A stretch of DNA of 64,000 bases from Acinetobacter sp. LoGeW2-3 (GCF_002688565.1 NZ_CP024012.1:115400-179399); one strand, 5' to 3'. Shown: positions 1-7,939, counted from the first letter of the stretch. Numbers and translations are program-made. The notes: generated from the sequence alone by a model not told the origin.

Positions 1-375
1 TAGGACATAGCGTGAGTCATAGGGATGGGGCTGACCATTCACATAGCCTTCACAAACCACACGACCATAACCTGGTTGCCAAGGCACTGGAGTTAAATCT
101 GAAAGATCCCCTTTCACCATGAAATCTGGTCCATGTGGCTGCATACCCATACCTGAGATCGCGAAGCCAGCAAAACCAACGCCATCACCCTCAATGGCTT
201 TTAGACCTGAGATAGGTACTGACTTAGTTTTAGCAGCACCATGAATATCGACGAATTGAGCCAATACATATTTCAGATTATGTTGATCAATGACTTGCTG
301 TACCCCTGGACGGTACATGGGTTTGCTGATTATATTCTCTTGATCAAACAACTCGTTTACGGCCTGTTGCAACAT
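1..375 (-). CDS. gmaS: Gamma-glutamylmethylamide synthetase (GmaS, glutamine synthetase family), N-terminal 125 residues
   Basis: The gene runs leftward off the window edge and 125 codons are visible without a stop. The translation contains the glutamine-synthetase beta-grasp stretch FVDIHGAAKTKSVP, followed by EGDGVGFAGFA and MVKGDLSDLTPVPWQPGYGR, which I recognise from the GlnT/GmaS branch rather than GlnA. GmaS ligates methylamine to glutamate with ATP, giving gamma-glutamylmethylamide, the first step of the N-methylglutamate route. Two in-frame ATGs exist, at 384 and 375. The ribosome-binding motif GGGAG (complement of 386-390) is 1 nt from the first and 10 nt from the second, so I start at 375. 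It is divergent from an XRE-cupin regulator and lies on the same molecule as tmm, tdm and mgdABCD, which supports GmaS over another glutamine synthetase. The catalytic C-terminal part lies outside the window. Confidence 0.82.
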   Translation of the reverse strand, partial: MLQQAVNELFDQENIISKPMYRPGVQQVIDQHNLKYVLAQFVDIHGAAKTKSVPISGLKAIEGDGVGFAGFAISGMGMQPHGPDFMVKGDLSDLTPVPWQPGYGRVVCEGYVNGQPHPYDSRYVL

Positions 376-384
376 AATTGACAT

Positions 385-656
385 ACTCCCGATATGACAA
401 AAACGACTGTTGGCTCGAAAAATGCAAATCTTTTTATTGGAATCACATTATTCAGCTTAAGAAATTTACTTTCCTATTAAGAAAGCAAATCCCTTGCCAA
501 CTTTAATTTTTTTTTACTTTTTTCTCTGAAAACATTATTATTCTTAAGGGGAATATAATTTTCTTACTAGTTTATTATTCCAATAGTTGTTGCTGTTTCT
601 GATTTTTTAATGAGATGCAGTGTTCTGAGAATCAAAATAGTGCGAGTTGATCCAAA
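385..656. promoter_or_regulatory. Divergent promoter region between gmaS and the XRE-cupin regulator
   Basis: This 272-bp AT-rich intergenic region separates two divergently transcribed genes. It holds an imperfect palindrome at 469-485 (CTTTCCTATTAAGAAAG) and a second motif around 543-557 (TTCTTAAGGGGAATA). Close versions of both occur, in the same order, upstream of purU at 20820-20860. The shared motifs suggest a common regulator, most simply the adjacent XRE-cupin protein, but that link is inference. Confidence 0.5.
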
Positions 657-1256
657 ATGAGACAGAGCAAAAATAGTATGAAGCTGGAACAATATATTGG
701 TATCCATATTAAACGTTACCGTCAGGAGCAGGGCCTCAAACTTGCTGAAGTGGCACAGATTGCAGAAATCAGCCAAGGTATGCTCAGCAAAATTGAAAAT
801 GCTCAGGTCTCGACTAGTCTGGAAACTTTAAGCCGTTTGTGTGAAGTGTTGGGAATTCCTTTATCAACCTTATTTAGCCAATATGACCAACAGGAAAGTC
901 ATGCGATGCTGGTGAAAAAGGGCGAAGGTATGGAAGTGGTACGTCGTGGTACAGATAAAGGACACACCTACCATTTGCTCACCCACTCCCGTGGACCACA
1001 TAAAAATTTCGAAGCCTATCTGGTCAGTATGGATGATGCTAGTGAAGAGTTCCCTACCTTTGCCCATCCTGGTACTGAAATGCTTTATATGGTAGAAGGC
1101 GAAATTCTGTATCGGCACGGTGATGAAGTATTTCATCTTCAACCAGGTGACTGTCTAACGCTGGAAGGTGAAATTCCTCACGGTCCAGAACAGCTACTTC
1201 AAGTTCCCATTCGGCTTATTTCTATGGTGAACTATTCCACTCACCATGAGGAATAA
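657..1256 (+). CDS. XRE-family transcriptional regulator with C-terminal cupin domain
   Basis: The 199-residue protein has an N-terminal lambda-repressor-type helix-turn-helix (about residues 12-66, including ISQGMLSKIENAQVS) and a C-terminal cupin_2 barrel (about 135-175, motif HPGTEMLYMVEGE then HLQPGD). Proteins of this architecture are cytoplasmic repressors or activators that sense a small ligand in the cupin. Its position, divergent from gmaS across 272 bp, points to control of methylamine genes. Palindromic motifs shared between the gmaS and purU promoters are candidate operators. The start at 657 is uncertain: an ATG at 678 gives MKLEQYIG, the more usual family N-terminus, and neither has a strong ribosome-binding site. 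The gene ends in a strong hairpin terminator. The ligand cannot be read from sequence. Confidence 0.82.
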   Translation: MRQSKNSMKLEQYIGIHIKRYRQEQGLKLAEVAQIAEISQGMLSKIENAQVSTSLETLSRLCEVLGIPLSTLFSQYDQQESHAMLVKKGEGMEVVRRGTDKGHTYHLLTHSRGPHKNFEAYLVSMDDASEEFPTFAHPGTEMLYMVEGEILYRHGDEVFHLQPGDCLTLEGEIPHGPEQLLQVPIRLISMVNYSTHHEE

Positions 1257-1311
1257 AAATATGTAAATAAAAAAAGATGGCCTATTCCATCTTTTTTATT
1301 TACATATTTTT
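1255..1311 (+). terminator. Long hairpin terminator after the XRE-cupin regulator
   Basis: A near-perfect inverted repeat of about 25 bp per arm (one bulged A) with a CCTATT loop at 1281-1286 overlaps the stop codon and ends in a T-rich tract. Its core is AAAAAAGATGG/CCATCTTTTTT. Confidence 0.8.
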
Positions 1312-1518
1312 CTTCGAATATAAAAAATAATAACCCTTATCTAAACATACCTATATTTTAGTATTACTTAACCATGATTTAGTAATACCAAGTCAATCAT
1401 TTTTGATTCCCAACTATTTAGTATAAAAAAATTATTAATTTTATTAACTACTTATTTATATATTACATTACGTATTAATTAACGAATTTAATGAAAATTC
1501 CATAGTTATTAGAGTTTG

Positions 1519-1534
1519 TGGCATATGAATTGCT
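1519..1534 (+). promoter_or_regulatory. Sigma-54 (-24/-12) promoter for amt
   Basis: TGGCATATGAATTGCT matches the sigma-54 consensus TGGCA-N6-TTGC, with GG and GC separated by exactly 10 nt. It lies about 110 bp upstream of the chosen amt start and implies NtrC-type nitrogen control of the transporter. A matching element precedes glnK at 22869-22886. Confidence 0.7.
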
Positions 1535-1644
1535 TTAGTAAATATGAAATAAATATTCTTTATAAGAATACTCATCAAACACTTTATTCAAGTAAACACA
1601 GGTTTTTTATATGTAGTTTATCGTGGGATTTATGGGAGCCATTC

Positions 1645-2961
1645 ATGATGTTGCAGAGTTTTAAAAAATTAATACTTGCAAGTTTATTGCTGTTTCCAGC
1701 ACTGGCATTTGCAGCAGATGCTATTGATGCACCAGCAACGGTGTGGGTCATGGTATCAACAGTGATTGTATTATTAATGTTTATACCAGGATTAGCACTG
1801 TTCTACGGCGGTATGGTTCGTTCTAAAAATATTCTTTCTGTTTTTAGTCAGTTTTTTGCGATTGCCAGCGTAGTCGGTATTTTATGGGTCGTCGTCGTAT
1901 ACAGCTTGGCGACGGATACCACGGGTATGCAAGAAGGTGTCTACAATATTGGCAGTTTTGTCGGTGGGTTGAATGCTGCATTTTTGGCAGGTATCACCCC
2001 AGAGAGTATGGCTGGAGGAATTCCTGAATATATTGTCATTTTGTTTCTAATGACTTTTGCCATGATTACCCCTGCGATTGCTTTGGGTGGATTTGCTGAG
2101 CGAATGCATTTTGGTGCCATGGTATTATTTGCAGCACTCTGGACCGTTATTGTCTATGGTCCTCTGGCGCATATGGTATGGGGCGGAGATGGTGCATTAT
2201 TTCATAACTGGGGTGTATTAGACTTCGCTGGTGGTACAGCAGTACATATCAGTGCCGGTGTGACTTCTTTTGTGGGTGCTTTAGTACTAGGTAAACGCAA
2301 AGGCTGGCCAACTACACCTATGCCTCCACACAATGTGGTATTTGTCCTGATTGGTGCGGCTTTCCTATGGGCAGGTTGGTTCGGCTTTAACGTCGGTTCT
2401 GCTTTGGCTATTGATGGCTCATCTTCTTTGATCTTTATGACCACCATGCTGGCAACATTAGGCGGGATCTTTGGCTGGATGCTGGTTGAAAAAATCTCAG
2501 CTGGACATGTGACTGCATTTGGTCTGGCATCTGGTGCCATTGCCGGCTTAGTGGGAATCACCCCTGCTGCTGCTTTTGTTGGACCATTTGGCGCGATTGC
2601 CATTGGCTTCCTGGCAAGCATTTCTGTGTTCTACTCAATTACTATCCTTAAACGTAAACTAGGTGCTGATGATGCCTTAGATGTATTCTCAGTGCATGGT
2701 ATTGGTGGTGTAGTCGGATGTATTTTGACTGCGATCTTCTGTATTCCTTCACTTGGAGGAAATGTTGAGGATGTTTCTGTCATTCCTCAGATTCTGGCTC
2801 AAATCGCAAGTATTGTCTTTACCTTCATTTATGTCGGCGTGTTGTCCTGGATTCTGCTTAAGATTGTAGGTTTGATTATGCCATTACGTGTTAGTGAAGA
2901 AGAGGAAGAAACCGGTTTGGATAAAACCGACCATAACGAAAGTGCTTATAATCTGTATTAG
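1645..2961 (+). CDS. amt: Ammonium transporter (Amt/MEP family)
   Basis: The 438-residue polytopic inner-membrane protein carries a signal peptide ending around ALAFAADA, as in E. coli AmtB, and about eleven hydrophobic segments. Family signatures include FYGGMVRSKN, TFAMITPAIALGGFAERM, DFAGGTAVHISAGV and DDALDVFSVHGIGG. It conducts NH3/NH4+ and is normally gated by a PII protein; a glnK is present at 22.9 kb rather than in the usual adjacent position. I start at ATG 1645 because GGGAG at 1634-1638 is correctly spaced; reading further upstream would run through the sigma-54 promoter. Methylammonium is also carried by this family, so the gene may serve both nitrogen capture and methylamine retention. 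The C-terminus (SEEEEETGLDKTDHNES) is acidic. Confidence 0.93.
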   Translation: MMLQSFKKLILASLLLFPALAFAADAIDAPATVWVMVSTVIVLLMFIPGLALFYGGMVRSKNILSVFSQFFAIASVVGILWVVVVYSLATDTTGMQEGVYNIGSFVGGLNAAFLAGITPESMAGGIPEYIVILFLMTFAMITPAIALGGFAERMHFGAMVLFAALWTVIVYGPLAHMVWGGDGALFHNWGVLDFAGGTAVHISAGVTSFVGALVLGKRKGWPTTPMPPHNVVFVLIGAAFLWAGWFGFNVGSALAIDGSSSLIFMTTMLATLGGIFGWMLVEKISAGHVTAFGLASGAIAGLVGITPAAAFVGPFGAIAIGFLASISVFYSITILKRKLGADDALDVFSVHGIGGVVGCILTAIFCIPSLGGNVEDVSVIPQILAQIASIVFTFIYVGVLSWILLKIVGLIMPLRVSEEEEETGLDKTDHNESAYNLY

Positions 2962-2986
2962 TTCAGACTTGATCGTACATTCTTCT

Positions 2987-3120
2987 TGAAAAAGAGAAAG
3001 TTACCCGTTTTGATAAAGGTGTCGAAATCTTAATCAAACAAAGGTAACTTTCTTATGTTGCATACTAACAATCAAATCATTAAACACCTAATACTTCTTA
3101 GCAGCTACTTGCTTGATTGA
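2987..3120 (+). mobile_element. Remnant of an IS481-family insertion sequence left end
   Basis: A tiny reading frame starting at ATG 3055 begins MLHTNNQIIKH, which resembles the N-terminus of IS481-family transposases. It then diverges and stops at 3120. Just upstream is a nested inverted repeat: outer arms AGAAAGTTACC (2995-3005) and GGTAACTTTCT (3043-3053), inner arms GTTTTGAT (3007-3014) and ATCAAAC (3033-3039). I read this as the terminal part of a lost IS; the hairpin could also end amt transcription. Confidence 0.45.
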
Positions 3121-3174
3121 CTAAGATATTAGTTTCTCTTCTAATACCTATATTTTCTAAATATTAAAATTGAA

Positions 3175-3927
3175 ATGAATCATATAAATCGTATTTTCAG
3201 AATCCTAGTCATTACCAGTGCAATCAGTACCAGTGCTATTGCTGCAGATATGCCTTTCAAATTTACTCATTACGGTAACTTCAAGCATATGATGCATACC
3301 GGTGATGATCGAGGCACCGTTAAACTCTCGGAAGTACCACAACAGAAAAATACATGGGGCTTAGGGGCACTTGCAGGACGTACAGGTGAAATTATTCAAA
3401 TGGATGGCAAAATTCTAGTGAGCCCAGGTAGTGATTTAAACGGGAAAATCTTGCCTCATGATCCAAATGAACAGGCCTTTCTTTTTGCAAGCGGCCAAGT
3501 TTCGAAATGGCATGATATTTCCCTGTCATCAGATATGAACCAATCTCAGTTAGAAGCATTCATCTTAGAAGAGGCAAAACGCTTAGGGCTATCAACTGAG
3601 CAGCCTTTTGTCTTTCGTCTGCAAGGAAAATATCCTCAATTACGCTGGCATGTTGTGACAGGTAAAAAACCTCAACCAGTGACTGAGCAAACAGGCAGTC
3701 ATACCACTCATGCAAAAAAACATCATGTAGAAAAGTATATTTTCAATAATCCTGATGCTCGAGGACAATTAATTGGGATATACAGTGGTCCTCAATTAGA
3801 AAGTGTAGTGACTCACCCAAATGAGTATTTTCATGCTCATTATATTGATGATCAGGCTGATATTTCTGGTCATGTAGAAGCTTACTCAGTAGCAAAAGGT
3901 ACTATTCTCAAGTTGCCTCTTCAGTAA
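3175..3927 (+). CDS. Exported alpha-acetolactate decarboxylase-like protein of unknown role
   Basis: The 250-residue protein starts with a clear signal peptide (MNHINRIFRILVITSAISTSAIAAD), so it should be periplasmic. The mature part resembles the acetolactate decarboxylase fold: LGALAGRTGEIIQMDGK near residue 80, and near the C-terminus FHAHYIDDQADISGHVEAY. The last motif places His220, His222 and His233 with the same 2 and 11 residue spacing as the three zinc-binding histidines of Bacillus acetolactate decarboxylase. A metal-dependent enzyme or metal-binding protein is therefore likely. True acetolactate decarboxylases act in butanediol formation, and no partner for that is nearby; the gene sits between amt and an IS. 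Function in amine metabolism is unknown. No Shine-Dalgarno is obvious before the ATG. Confidence 0.65.
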   Translation: MNHINRIFRILVITSAISTSAIAADMPFKFTHYGNFKHMMHTGDDRGTVKLSEVPQQKNTWGLGALAGRTGEIIQMDGKILVSPGSDLNGKILPHDPNEQAFLFASGQVSKWHDISLSSDMNQSQLEAFILEEAKRLGLSTEQPFVFRLQGKYPQLRWHVVTGKKPQPVTEQTGSHTTHAKKHHVEKYIFNNPDARGQLIGIYSGPQLESVVTHPNEYFHAHYIDDQADISGHVEAYSVAKGTILKLPLQ

Positions 3928-4021
3928 TCTATGATGCAATCTAGAATAGTTTAAATATCTCAAATCGAAGATCTTTTTATTGGTGGGAAGATAGACACTT
4001 TAAATGGGTTCTAACAAGGAC

Positions 4022-5503
4022 TGTTATTCCCAAGTAGAAATGTCCTACCTAAAAACCAAATAGAAATGTCCTATACAGACATTTCCAAGTCAAGCACAGG
4101 ATTCAGATATCGTTGTTGAACTGCTGTTTTCTGTGCTCGTCTACGGGGCATCTTTTGAGAACGATTACGTTTGTTTCGTTGTTCTAATTCTTCATGCTGT
4201 TGTTGAATATGGTTCAGAACAGCACCTAAACGTTTATTTTCAACAATCTCTCGCTGATTGAGTGGGCTTAACTTATCGAAGATGCTGTAATTGATTTTTC
4301 GACCTTCATATTCAATTGCAACTGTACCATCCGGGTATTCTAGAAACTCAAGATACTTGCCGATCAGCCTTTGATTTTCTTCCGTATTTTCCAGAAGATA
4401 TACGCATTTATCATAAGTAATCGTCAGACTATTCGTGACTCTGCGGGGTTCACGCCAGGTAAAAATATCATCTAACTGCTCAGCAGTTTCGCTGACAGTC
4501 CGGTGTAGATCCTTGGGATTAAAGGCCATCTTGGCAAATTTACGATTAAATTGCTCAATAAAGCAGGGTAACCATCCATTCGCTTCCTCAATCGAACCGA
4601 TGCCTGCCAGACGCATTTCTTTAATCAGACGATCCTGAAGAGTTCTATTGACTCGTTCTACACGGCCTTTGGCCTGTGGTGAATTGGCGAAGATGATATC
4701 GATATTCAGAGTGCTGAGCACGCGTCCGAATTGCGTGATCTTGGAGTCTTTCTTACTACTTTGATTTACCCTAAAGACTGAATGTTTGTCGCTATAAAAT
4801 GCTAAAGGCTTACCGTGCTGTTCGATATATAAACGTGTTGAAATCATATAGTCAAAGGCTGATTCTGACTCACAGAAGCGTAAATGCTGCAATTTTCCTG
4901 TAGCATCGTCGATAAATACTAGCAGACAGCATTTAGGGGCTCGTCCTTCAAACCAGTCATGATGTGAGCCATCAATCTGGATCAGTTCACCATAACAGTC
5001 CCGGTTATAACGAGGCTGATACGGCCGTTTCAGGCGCTTAGCGCGAGGAATCCATAAATCGGCTGCAATCATCCAGGAACGCAGTGTTTCCACTGAAATA
5101 TTGAATCCATGAATGGTCGTCAGCTTTTCATGCGCTAGAGTGGGTCCAAAACCATGGAATTGCTCAGCGACCAGATTGAGGCACTTGAGTCTGAGCTCTT
5201 CAGGAAGCCTGGAATTGCTGATTTGGCCACGTGCAGCATGTGCTAATGCAGTTGCACCTTGAGTTTTATATTTTTGCAATAAACGTCTGATCTGACGTTC
5301 TGAAATATGAAGTAGCTGAGCAGCTTGGGACTGAGTTATGCGTTGATCACAGATTTCTTGCAAGACCGACAATCTTTTAAGTTCTTTATCCGACATAGAC
5401 ACCAACATATCAAACCGTCCGCTAAGGAAATTGCAAAAGTGCATATTCTAAAAGCGGACATTTTTACTTTGGAGAAACCGGACATTTCTATTTTGGGCTT
5501 ACA
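4022..5503 (-). mobile_element. IS1202-type insertion sequence beside a pdif site
   Basis: The element has related ends: TGTTATTCCCAAGTAGAAATG at 4022 onward and the complement of 5503 leftward beginning TGTAAGCCCAAAATAGAAA, each with further internal AAATGTCC copies. It is flanked by a 5-bp direct duplication AGGAC (4017-4021 and 5504-5508). The right duplication directly abuts the XerC half of a pdif site at 5509. Five-bp duplications and insertion 5 bp from the XerC side of dif-like sites are known behaviour of the IS1202 group. The element looks complete. Confidence 0.8.
4071..5444 (-). CDS. IS1202-group DDE transposase
   Basis: The 457-residue transposase begins with a helix-turn-helix region (DQRITQSQAAQLLHISERQIRRLL, about residues 30-55). 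A rve-type catalytic core follows, with the DDE residues readable in QIDGSHHDWFEGR, FYSDKHSVF and AKGRVERVNRTLQDR. The C-terminus is basic (RNKRNRSQKMPRRRAQK). The upstream end extends almost to the IS terminus; a more conventional start is MSDKELKRLSV at 5396. The frame is intact, so the copy is probably active. It would recognise the repeated AAATGTCC motifs seen in both ends. Confidence 0.88.
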   Translation of the reverse strand: MHFCNFLSGRFDMLVSMSDKELKRLSVLQEICDQRITQSQAAQLLHISERQIRRLLQKYKTQGATALAHAARGQISNSRLPEELRLKCLNLVAEQFHGFGPTLAHEKLTTIHGFNISVETLRSWMIAADLWIPRAKRLKRPYQPRYNRDCYGELIQIDGSHHDWFEGRAPKCCLLVFIDDATGKLQHLRFCESESAFDYMISTRLYIEQHGKPLAFYSDKHSVFRVNQSSKKDSKITQFGRVLSTLNIDIIFANSPQAKGRVERVNRTLQDRLIKEMRLAGIGSIEEANGWLPCFIEQFNRKFAKMAFNPKDLHRTVSETAEQLDDIFTWREPRRVTNSLTITYDKCVYLLENTEENQRLIGKYLEFLEYPDGTVAIEYEGRKINYSIFDKLSPLNQREIVENKRLGAVLNHIQQQHEELEQRNKRNRSQKMPRRRAQKTAVQQRYLNPVLDLEMSV

Positions 5504-5508
5504 AGGAC

Positions 5509-5536
5509 GTTTCGTATAACGTGTATTATGTTAATT
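5509..5536 (+). other. pdif site 1 (XerC/XerD recombination site)
   Basis: An 11-bp XerC-like half GTTTCGTATAA (5509-5519), 6-bp spacer CGTGTA and 11-bp XerD-like half TTATGTTAATT (5526-5536) match the architecture of Acinetobacter plasmid dif sites. It is immediately next to the target duplication of the IS1202-type element. Confidence 0.85.
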
Positions 5537-5558
5537 TTAGGGGAATTAAAGAGTAGAA

Positions 5559-5720
5559 ATGAGCTTAAATCTAAATAATAAAAAATTTATAAATGCTAAA
5601 AACACCTCTAATGGAGAAGTATCTCATGAGACTATTTTTAATTATTATCAAATCGGTAAGCGTATAGAAGCTACCTATTCTGGTGGCAGTATTACCAATG
5701 GACATTTACTAGGTTTCATG
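5559..5720 (+). pseudogene. 5' fragment of a small conserved gene cut by the IS3 element
   Basis: The first ~54 codons, MSLNLNNKKFINAKNTSNGE through YSGGSITNGHLLGFM, resemble the N-terminus of small proteins often annotated (probably wrongly) as N-acetylglutamate synthase. Those proteins normally continue for roughly 110 residues. Here the IS3-family end begins at 5719 and the frame runs into it. The missing 3' half is not found on the other side of the IS at 6954-6991, so the insertion was followed by a deletion or rearrangement. It begins 22 bp after pdif site 1, so it was probably cargo of a pdif module. Confidence 0.6.
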
Positions 5721-5753
5721 GACTGCTCCCAGTATCCTAGACACGAGACGGCC

Positions 5754-6560
5754 TCATTTTGAAGCTGCCTCAAAGGCTTCCGGACTCATCCCATCGAGAT
5801 GCGAATGACGCCTGATTCGATTGTAAAACATCTCGATGTAATCAAATACATCTGCACGAGCCATTTCTCGTGTTTTATAGATCCTCTTTTTAATTCTTTC
5901 CTTCTTCAAGCTGCTAAAAAAGGATTCAGCAACAGCATTGTCCCAACAGTTTCCACGACGACTCATACTCGGAACTAAATTATGCTTCTGACAGAATTTC
6001 TGCCAGTCTCCGCTACTGTATTGTGAGCCTTGGTCTGAGTGTATGATCACAGGTTCATTGGGTCTGCGTCGCCATACCGCCATTAAAAGTGCATCCAAAA
6101 CGATATCCTTGGCAAGCGTAGGTTTCATTGACCAACCGATGACTTTTCTCGAATATAAATCGAGAACCACAGCCAGATATAACCAGCCTTGCCAGGTGCG
6201 GATGTAGGTAATATCAGTCACCCAAGAGGTATCCGGTGTGTTTACAACAAATTCTCGATTTAAATGGTTAGGTGGCACAATCTGAGGACGACCACGACCA
6301 TAGCTTTTATGCTTCTTATATCCTCGAACAGCGGCAATACCATTGTGCTTCATGATCTTCAGCACACGATTAGGTCCACAGCTTTCACCTAGCTCTTTAA
6401 GATCCAGCGTAATGCGACGATAACCGTAGATGCCATAACTGGCATCATAAGAAGAACGGATGAGCTGTAATAACCGCTTATCTTCAATAGTCCTGCCTGA
6501 TTCGGGTTCATGCAACCAAGCATAGTAGCCAGCACGAGCAATCTTAAGAACCCGACACAT
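5754..6560 (-). CDS. IS3-family transposase OrfB (integrase catalytic part)
   Basis: This is the catalytic half of an IS3-family transposase, normally made as an OrfAB fusion by programmed -1 frameshifting. The rve core is intact, with catalytic residues in VTDITYIRTW, IHSDQGSQYSS and DNAVAESFFSSLKKE (D, D, E). An N-terminal HTH_21-type region (YDASYGIYGYRRI) is present. The frame is open upstream of the first ATG toward orfA, and an A6G slippery run (complement of 6641-6647) sits inside the orfA end. The 268 residues counted from the ATG understate the real fusion product. Confidence 0.9.
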   Translation of the reverse strand: MCRVLKIARAGYYAWLHEPESGRTIEDKRLLQLIRSSYDASYGIYGYRRITLDLKELGESCGPNRVLKIMKHNGIAAVRGYKKHKSYGRGRPQIVPPNHLNREFVVNTPDTSWVTDITYIRTWQGWLYLAVVLDLYSRKVIGWSMKPTLAKDIVLDALLMAVWRRRPNEPVIIHSDQGSQYSSGDWQKFCQKHNLVPSMSRRGNCWDNAVAESFFSSLKKERIKKRIYKTREMARADVFDYIEMFYNRIRRHSHLDGMSPEAFEAASK

Positions 6561-6607
6561 CGTTTTAATCTTAAATTGATGGCTGTATTCCAGGATAAAC
6601 TGATACT

Positions 6608-6892
6608 TTACTCGGGCAGGCTTGCAAAGTACCTTGCGGCCTTTTTTAGAATATCCCGTTCCTCTTCAGTTTGTTTGAGCTGACTTTTAAGGCGAAGGAT
6701 TTCTTTCTTTGCTTCGAGTAGTTCATGTTCATCAGGGTTGTTGCGTAAAGGCTGTACGGCCTTTAGCCATTTATAAATGCTGTGCTGTGATACACCTAAA
6801 CGTTCTGCCACATCGGTGACAGAATATCCACGTTCAGTAATCAATTTAACAGCTTCATCTTTAAATTCTGGGGTGTATCGTTGTCCACTCAT
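6608..6892 (-). CDS. IS3-family transposase OrfA (HTH_Tnp_1)
   Basis: The 94-residue DNA-binding half begins MSGQRYTPEFKDEAVKLI and has a helix-turn-helix (SVTDVAERLGVSQHSIYKWLK, about residues 24-44). A leucine-zipper-like coiled coil follows (ELLEAKKEILRLKSQLKQTEEERDILKKAA), used for multimerisation in this family. The tract AAAAAAG near the 3' end is a typical -1 slippage site for making OrfAB. It is preceded by an AGGAGAG-like ribosome-binding site just inside the right inverted repeat. Confidence 0.88.
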   Translation of the reverse strand: MSGQRYTPEFKDEAVKLITERGYSVTDVAERLGVSQHSIYKWLKAVQPLRNNPDEHELLEAKKEILRLKSQLKQTEEERDILKKAARYFASLPE

Positions 6893-6991
6893 AATGTTCT
6901 CTCCTATGCAAAAAGAATAGACGAAATTTGTCTAGGAGAGTGGTGGCAGTCCAATCTAACTAAAAGGTGTCTACAAAATCGGTGGCTATTC

Positions 6992-7019
6992 ACTTCGTAT
7001 AATCCGTATTATATTAATT
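6992..7019 (+). other. pdif site 2
   Basis: XerC-like ACTTCGTATAA (6992-7002), spacer TCCGTA, XerD-like TTATATTAATT (7009-7019), in the same orientation as site 1. It opens the module that carries the GFA-family gene and the HigBA-like pair. Confidence 0.82.
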
Positions 7020-7039
7020 TTAGGAGATATTAAATTAGA

Positions 7040-7465
7040 TTAATCAAAATAATCTTCTAGTTCATTCCAGCTTGGTAACTCTAAGTATTCTTTATCTAGT
7101 GCTATTACAGGCGACCAATTAATCTTTGACGTAAGACAAAACCCTAGTCTTTTCTTAATTACAGGCACTTCATTTAATAATCCAAGTGGAATCCATATGA
7201 ATGAGCTATTTCCAACTTTGTTAGGAATTGGAGATCCACAACCCGTACAAAAGCAAGAAGTAAAGCCTGAATCTTTTTTAAATATGCCAATTGAATCCGT
7301 ACCAGAAACCCACTCAAATAACGTCTCATTCACCAACGTAGCTGAATTTGCTCCAGTACCACTTTGTTTACGACATAAACTGCAATGACAGTGATACATC
7401 GTCTCAATATCTTTATTGACTAGGAATTCAACCTTACCACACAAGCAACTACCACTATTTTTCAT
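7040..7465 (-). CDS. GFA-family (CENP-V/glutathione-dependent formaldehyde-activating-like) zinc protein
   Basis: The 141-residue protein shows the zinc-binding pattern of the GFA fold: SCLCGKVEF (residues 6-14), YHCHCSLCRKQSG (about 24-36) and CFCTGCGSPIP (about 71-81). Some family members were linked to the S-hydroxymethylglutathione adduct, but most have no established reaction, and a role in formaldehyde handling here would be speculation despite the methylamine context. It lies between pdif sites 2 and 3 next to a toxin-antitoxin pair, so it is best seen as mobile module cargo. The ATG is 30 bp from a short AT-rich promoter region. Confidence 0.8.
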   Translation of the reverse strand: MKNSGSCLCGKVEFLVNKDIETMYHCHCSLCRKQSGTGANSATLVNETLFEWVSGTDSIGIFKKDSGFTSCFCTGCGSPIPNKVGNSSFIWIPLGLLNEVPVIKKRLGFCLTSKINWSPVIALDKEYLELPSWNELEDYFD

Positions 7466-7597
7466 AATTTTAAGATTTTATTGATGCAAGCTTTCTAAGC
7501 ATAAATCATTTTCTATTTATTGACCTTAGATAAGCCTCACTTAACATAATGGTGGTTATACAAAATTAACAAATCACAGGATGAATATACTTGCATA

Positions 7598-7617
7598 TTG
7601 TATTCGATCGAATACAA
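7598..7617. promoter_or_regulatory. 20-bp perfect palindrome upstream of the HigBA-like operon
   Basis: TTGTATTCGATCGAATACAA is a perfect palindrome 25 bp before the toxin start, in the core promoter region. Antitoxins of this type repress their own operon, so this is the likely operator. Confidence 0.7.
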
Positions 7618-7642
7618 TTAAGTGAGAAGAAAAGGAATCCTC

Positions 7643-7939
7643 ATGATTGAAATTAAACGTCTACCTGAGTTTGATGAATGGTTAGATGGCATTAAAGACA
7701 ATATGACCCGAATTCGCTTGAATCGTAGATTAGATAAGGTTCAACGTGGTAATTGGGGAGATATTAAGCCCTTACAAGATGGGGTTTGGGAAATGAGGGA
7801 GTTCTTTGGATCAGGCTGGCGGATGTATTACATCCAGCATGGTGATGTTGTTATTGTGATGCTTGGTGGAGGAGATAAATCTACACAGCAAGACGATATC
7901 AAGCGAGCAGTCAAATTATCGAAAACATTGGAGGATTAA
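7643..7939 (+). CDS. RelE/ParE-superfamily toxin (addiction module killer protein type)
   Basis: The 98-residue basic protein starts MIEIKRLPEFDEWLDGIKD and contains GVWEMREFFGSGWRMYYI, the core of the addiction-module killer family within the RelE/ParE superfamily. Members are usually ribosome-dependent mRNA interferases or gyrase poisons; which applies is unknown. I chose ATG 7643 over an upstream GTG because AAGGA at 7632-7636 is well spaced. The antitoxin follows 1 bp later. The pair is enclosed by pdif sites 2 and 3, the common situation for toxin-antitoxin modules on Acinetobacter plasmids. Confidence 0.87.
   Translation: MIEIKRLPEFDEWLDGIKDNMTRIRLNRRLDKVQRGNWGDIKPLQDGVWEMREFFGSGWRMYYIQHGDVVIVMLGGGDKSTQQDDIKRAVKLSKTLED

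Larger units (their letters stand above)
5719..6953 (-). mobile_element. IS3-family insertion sequence
   Basis: Imperfect terminal inverted repeats TGGACTGCTCCCAGTATCC (from 5719) and, on the other strand from 6953, TGGACTGCCACCACTCTCC bound two overlapping-frame genes (orfA, orfB), the IS3 organisation. No matching 3-bp target duplication is seen (TCA left, ATC right), consistent with rearrangement after insertion. The element lies between pdif sites 1 and 2. Confidence 0.8.

Noticed and set aside
2202..2621. A 139-codon open frame antisense to amt
   Set aside because: Proline/alanine-rich shadow of the conserved transporter with no start signals.
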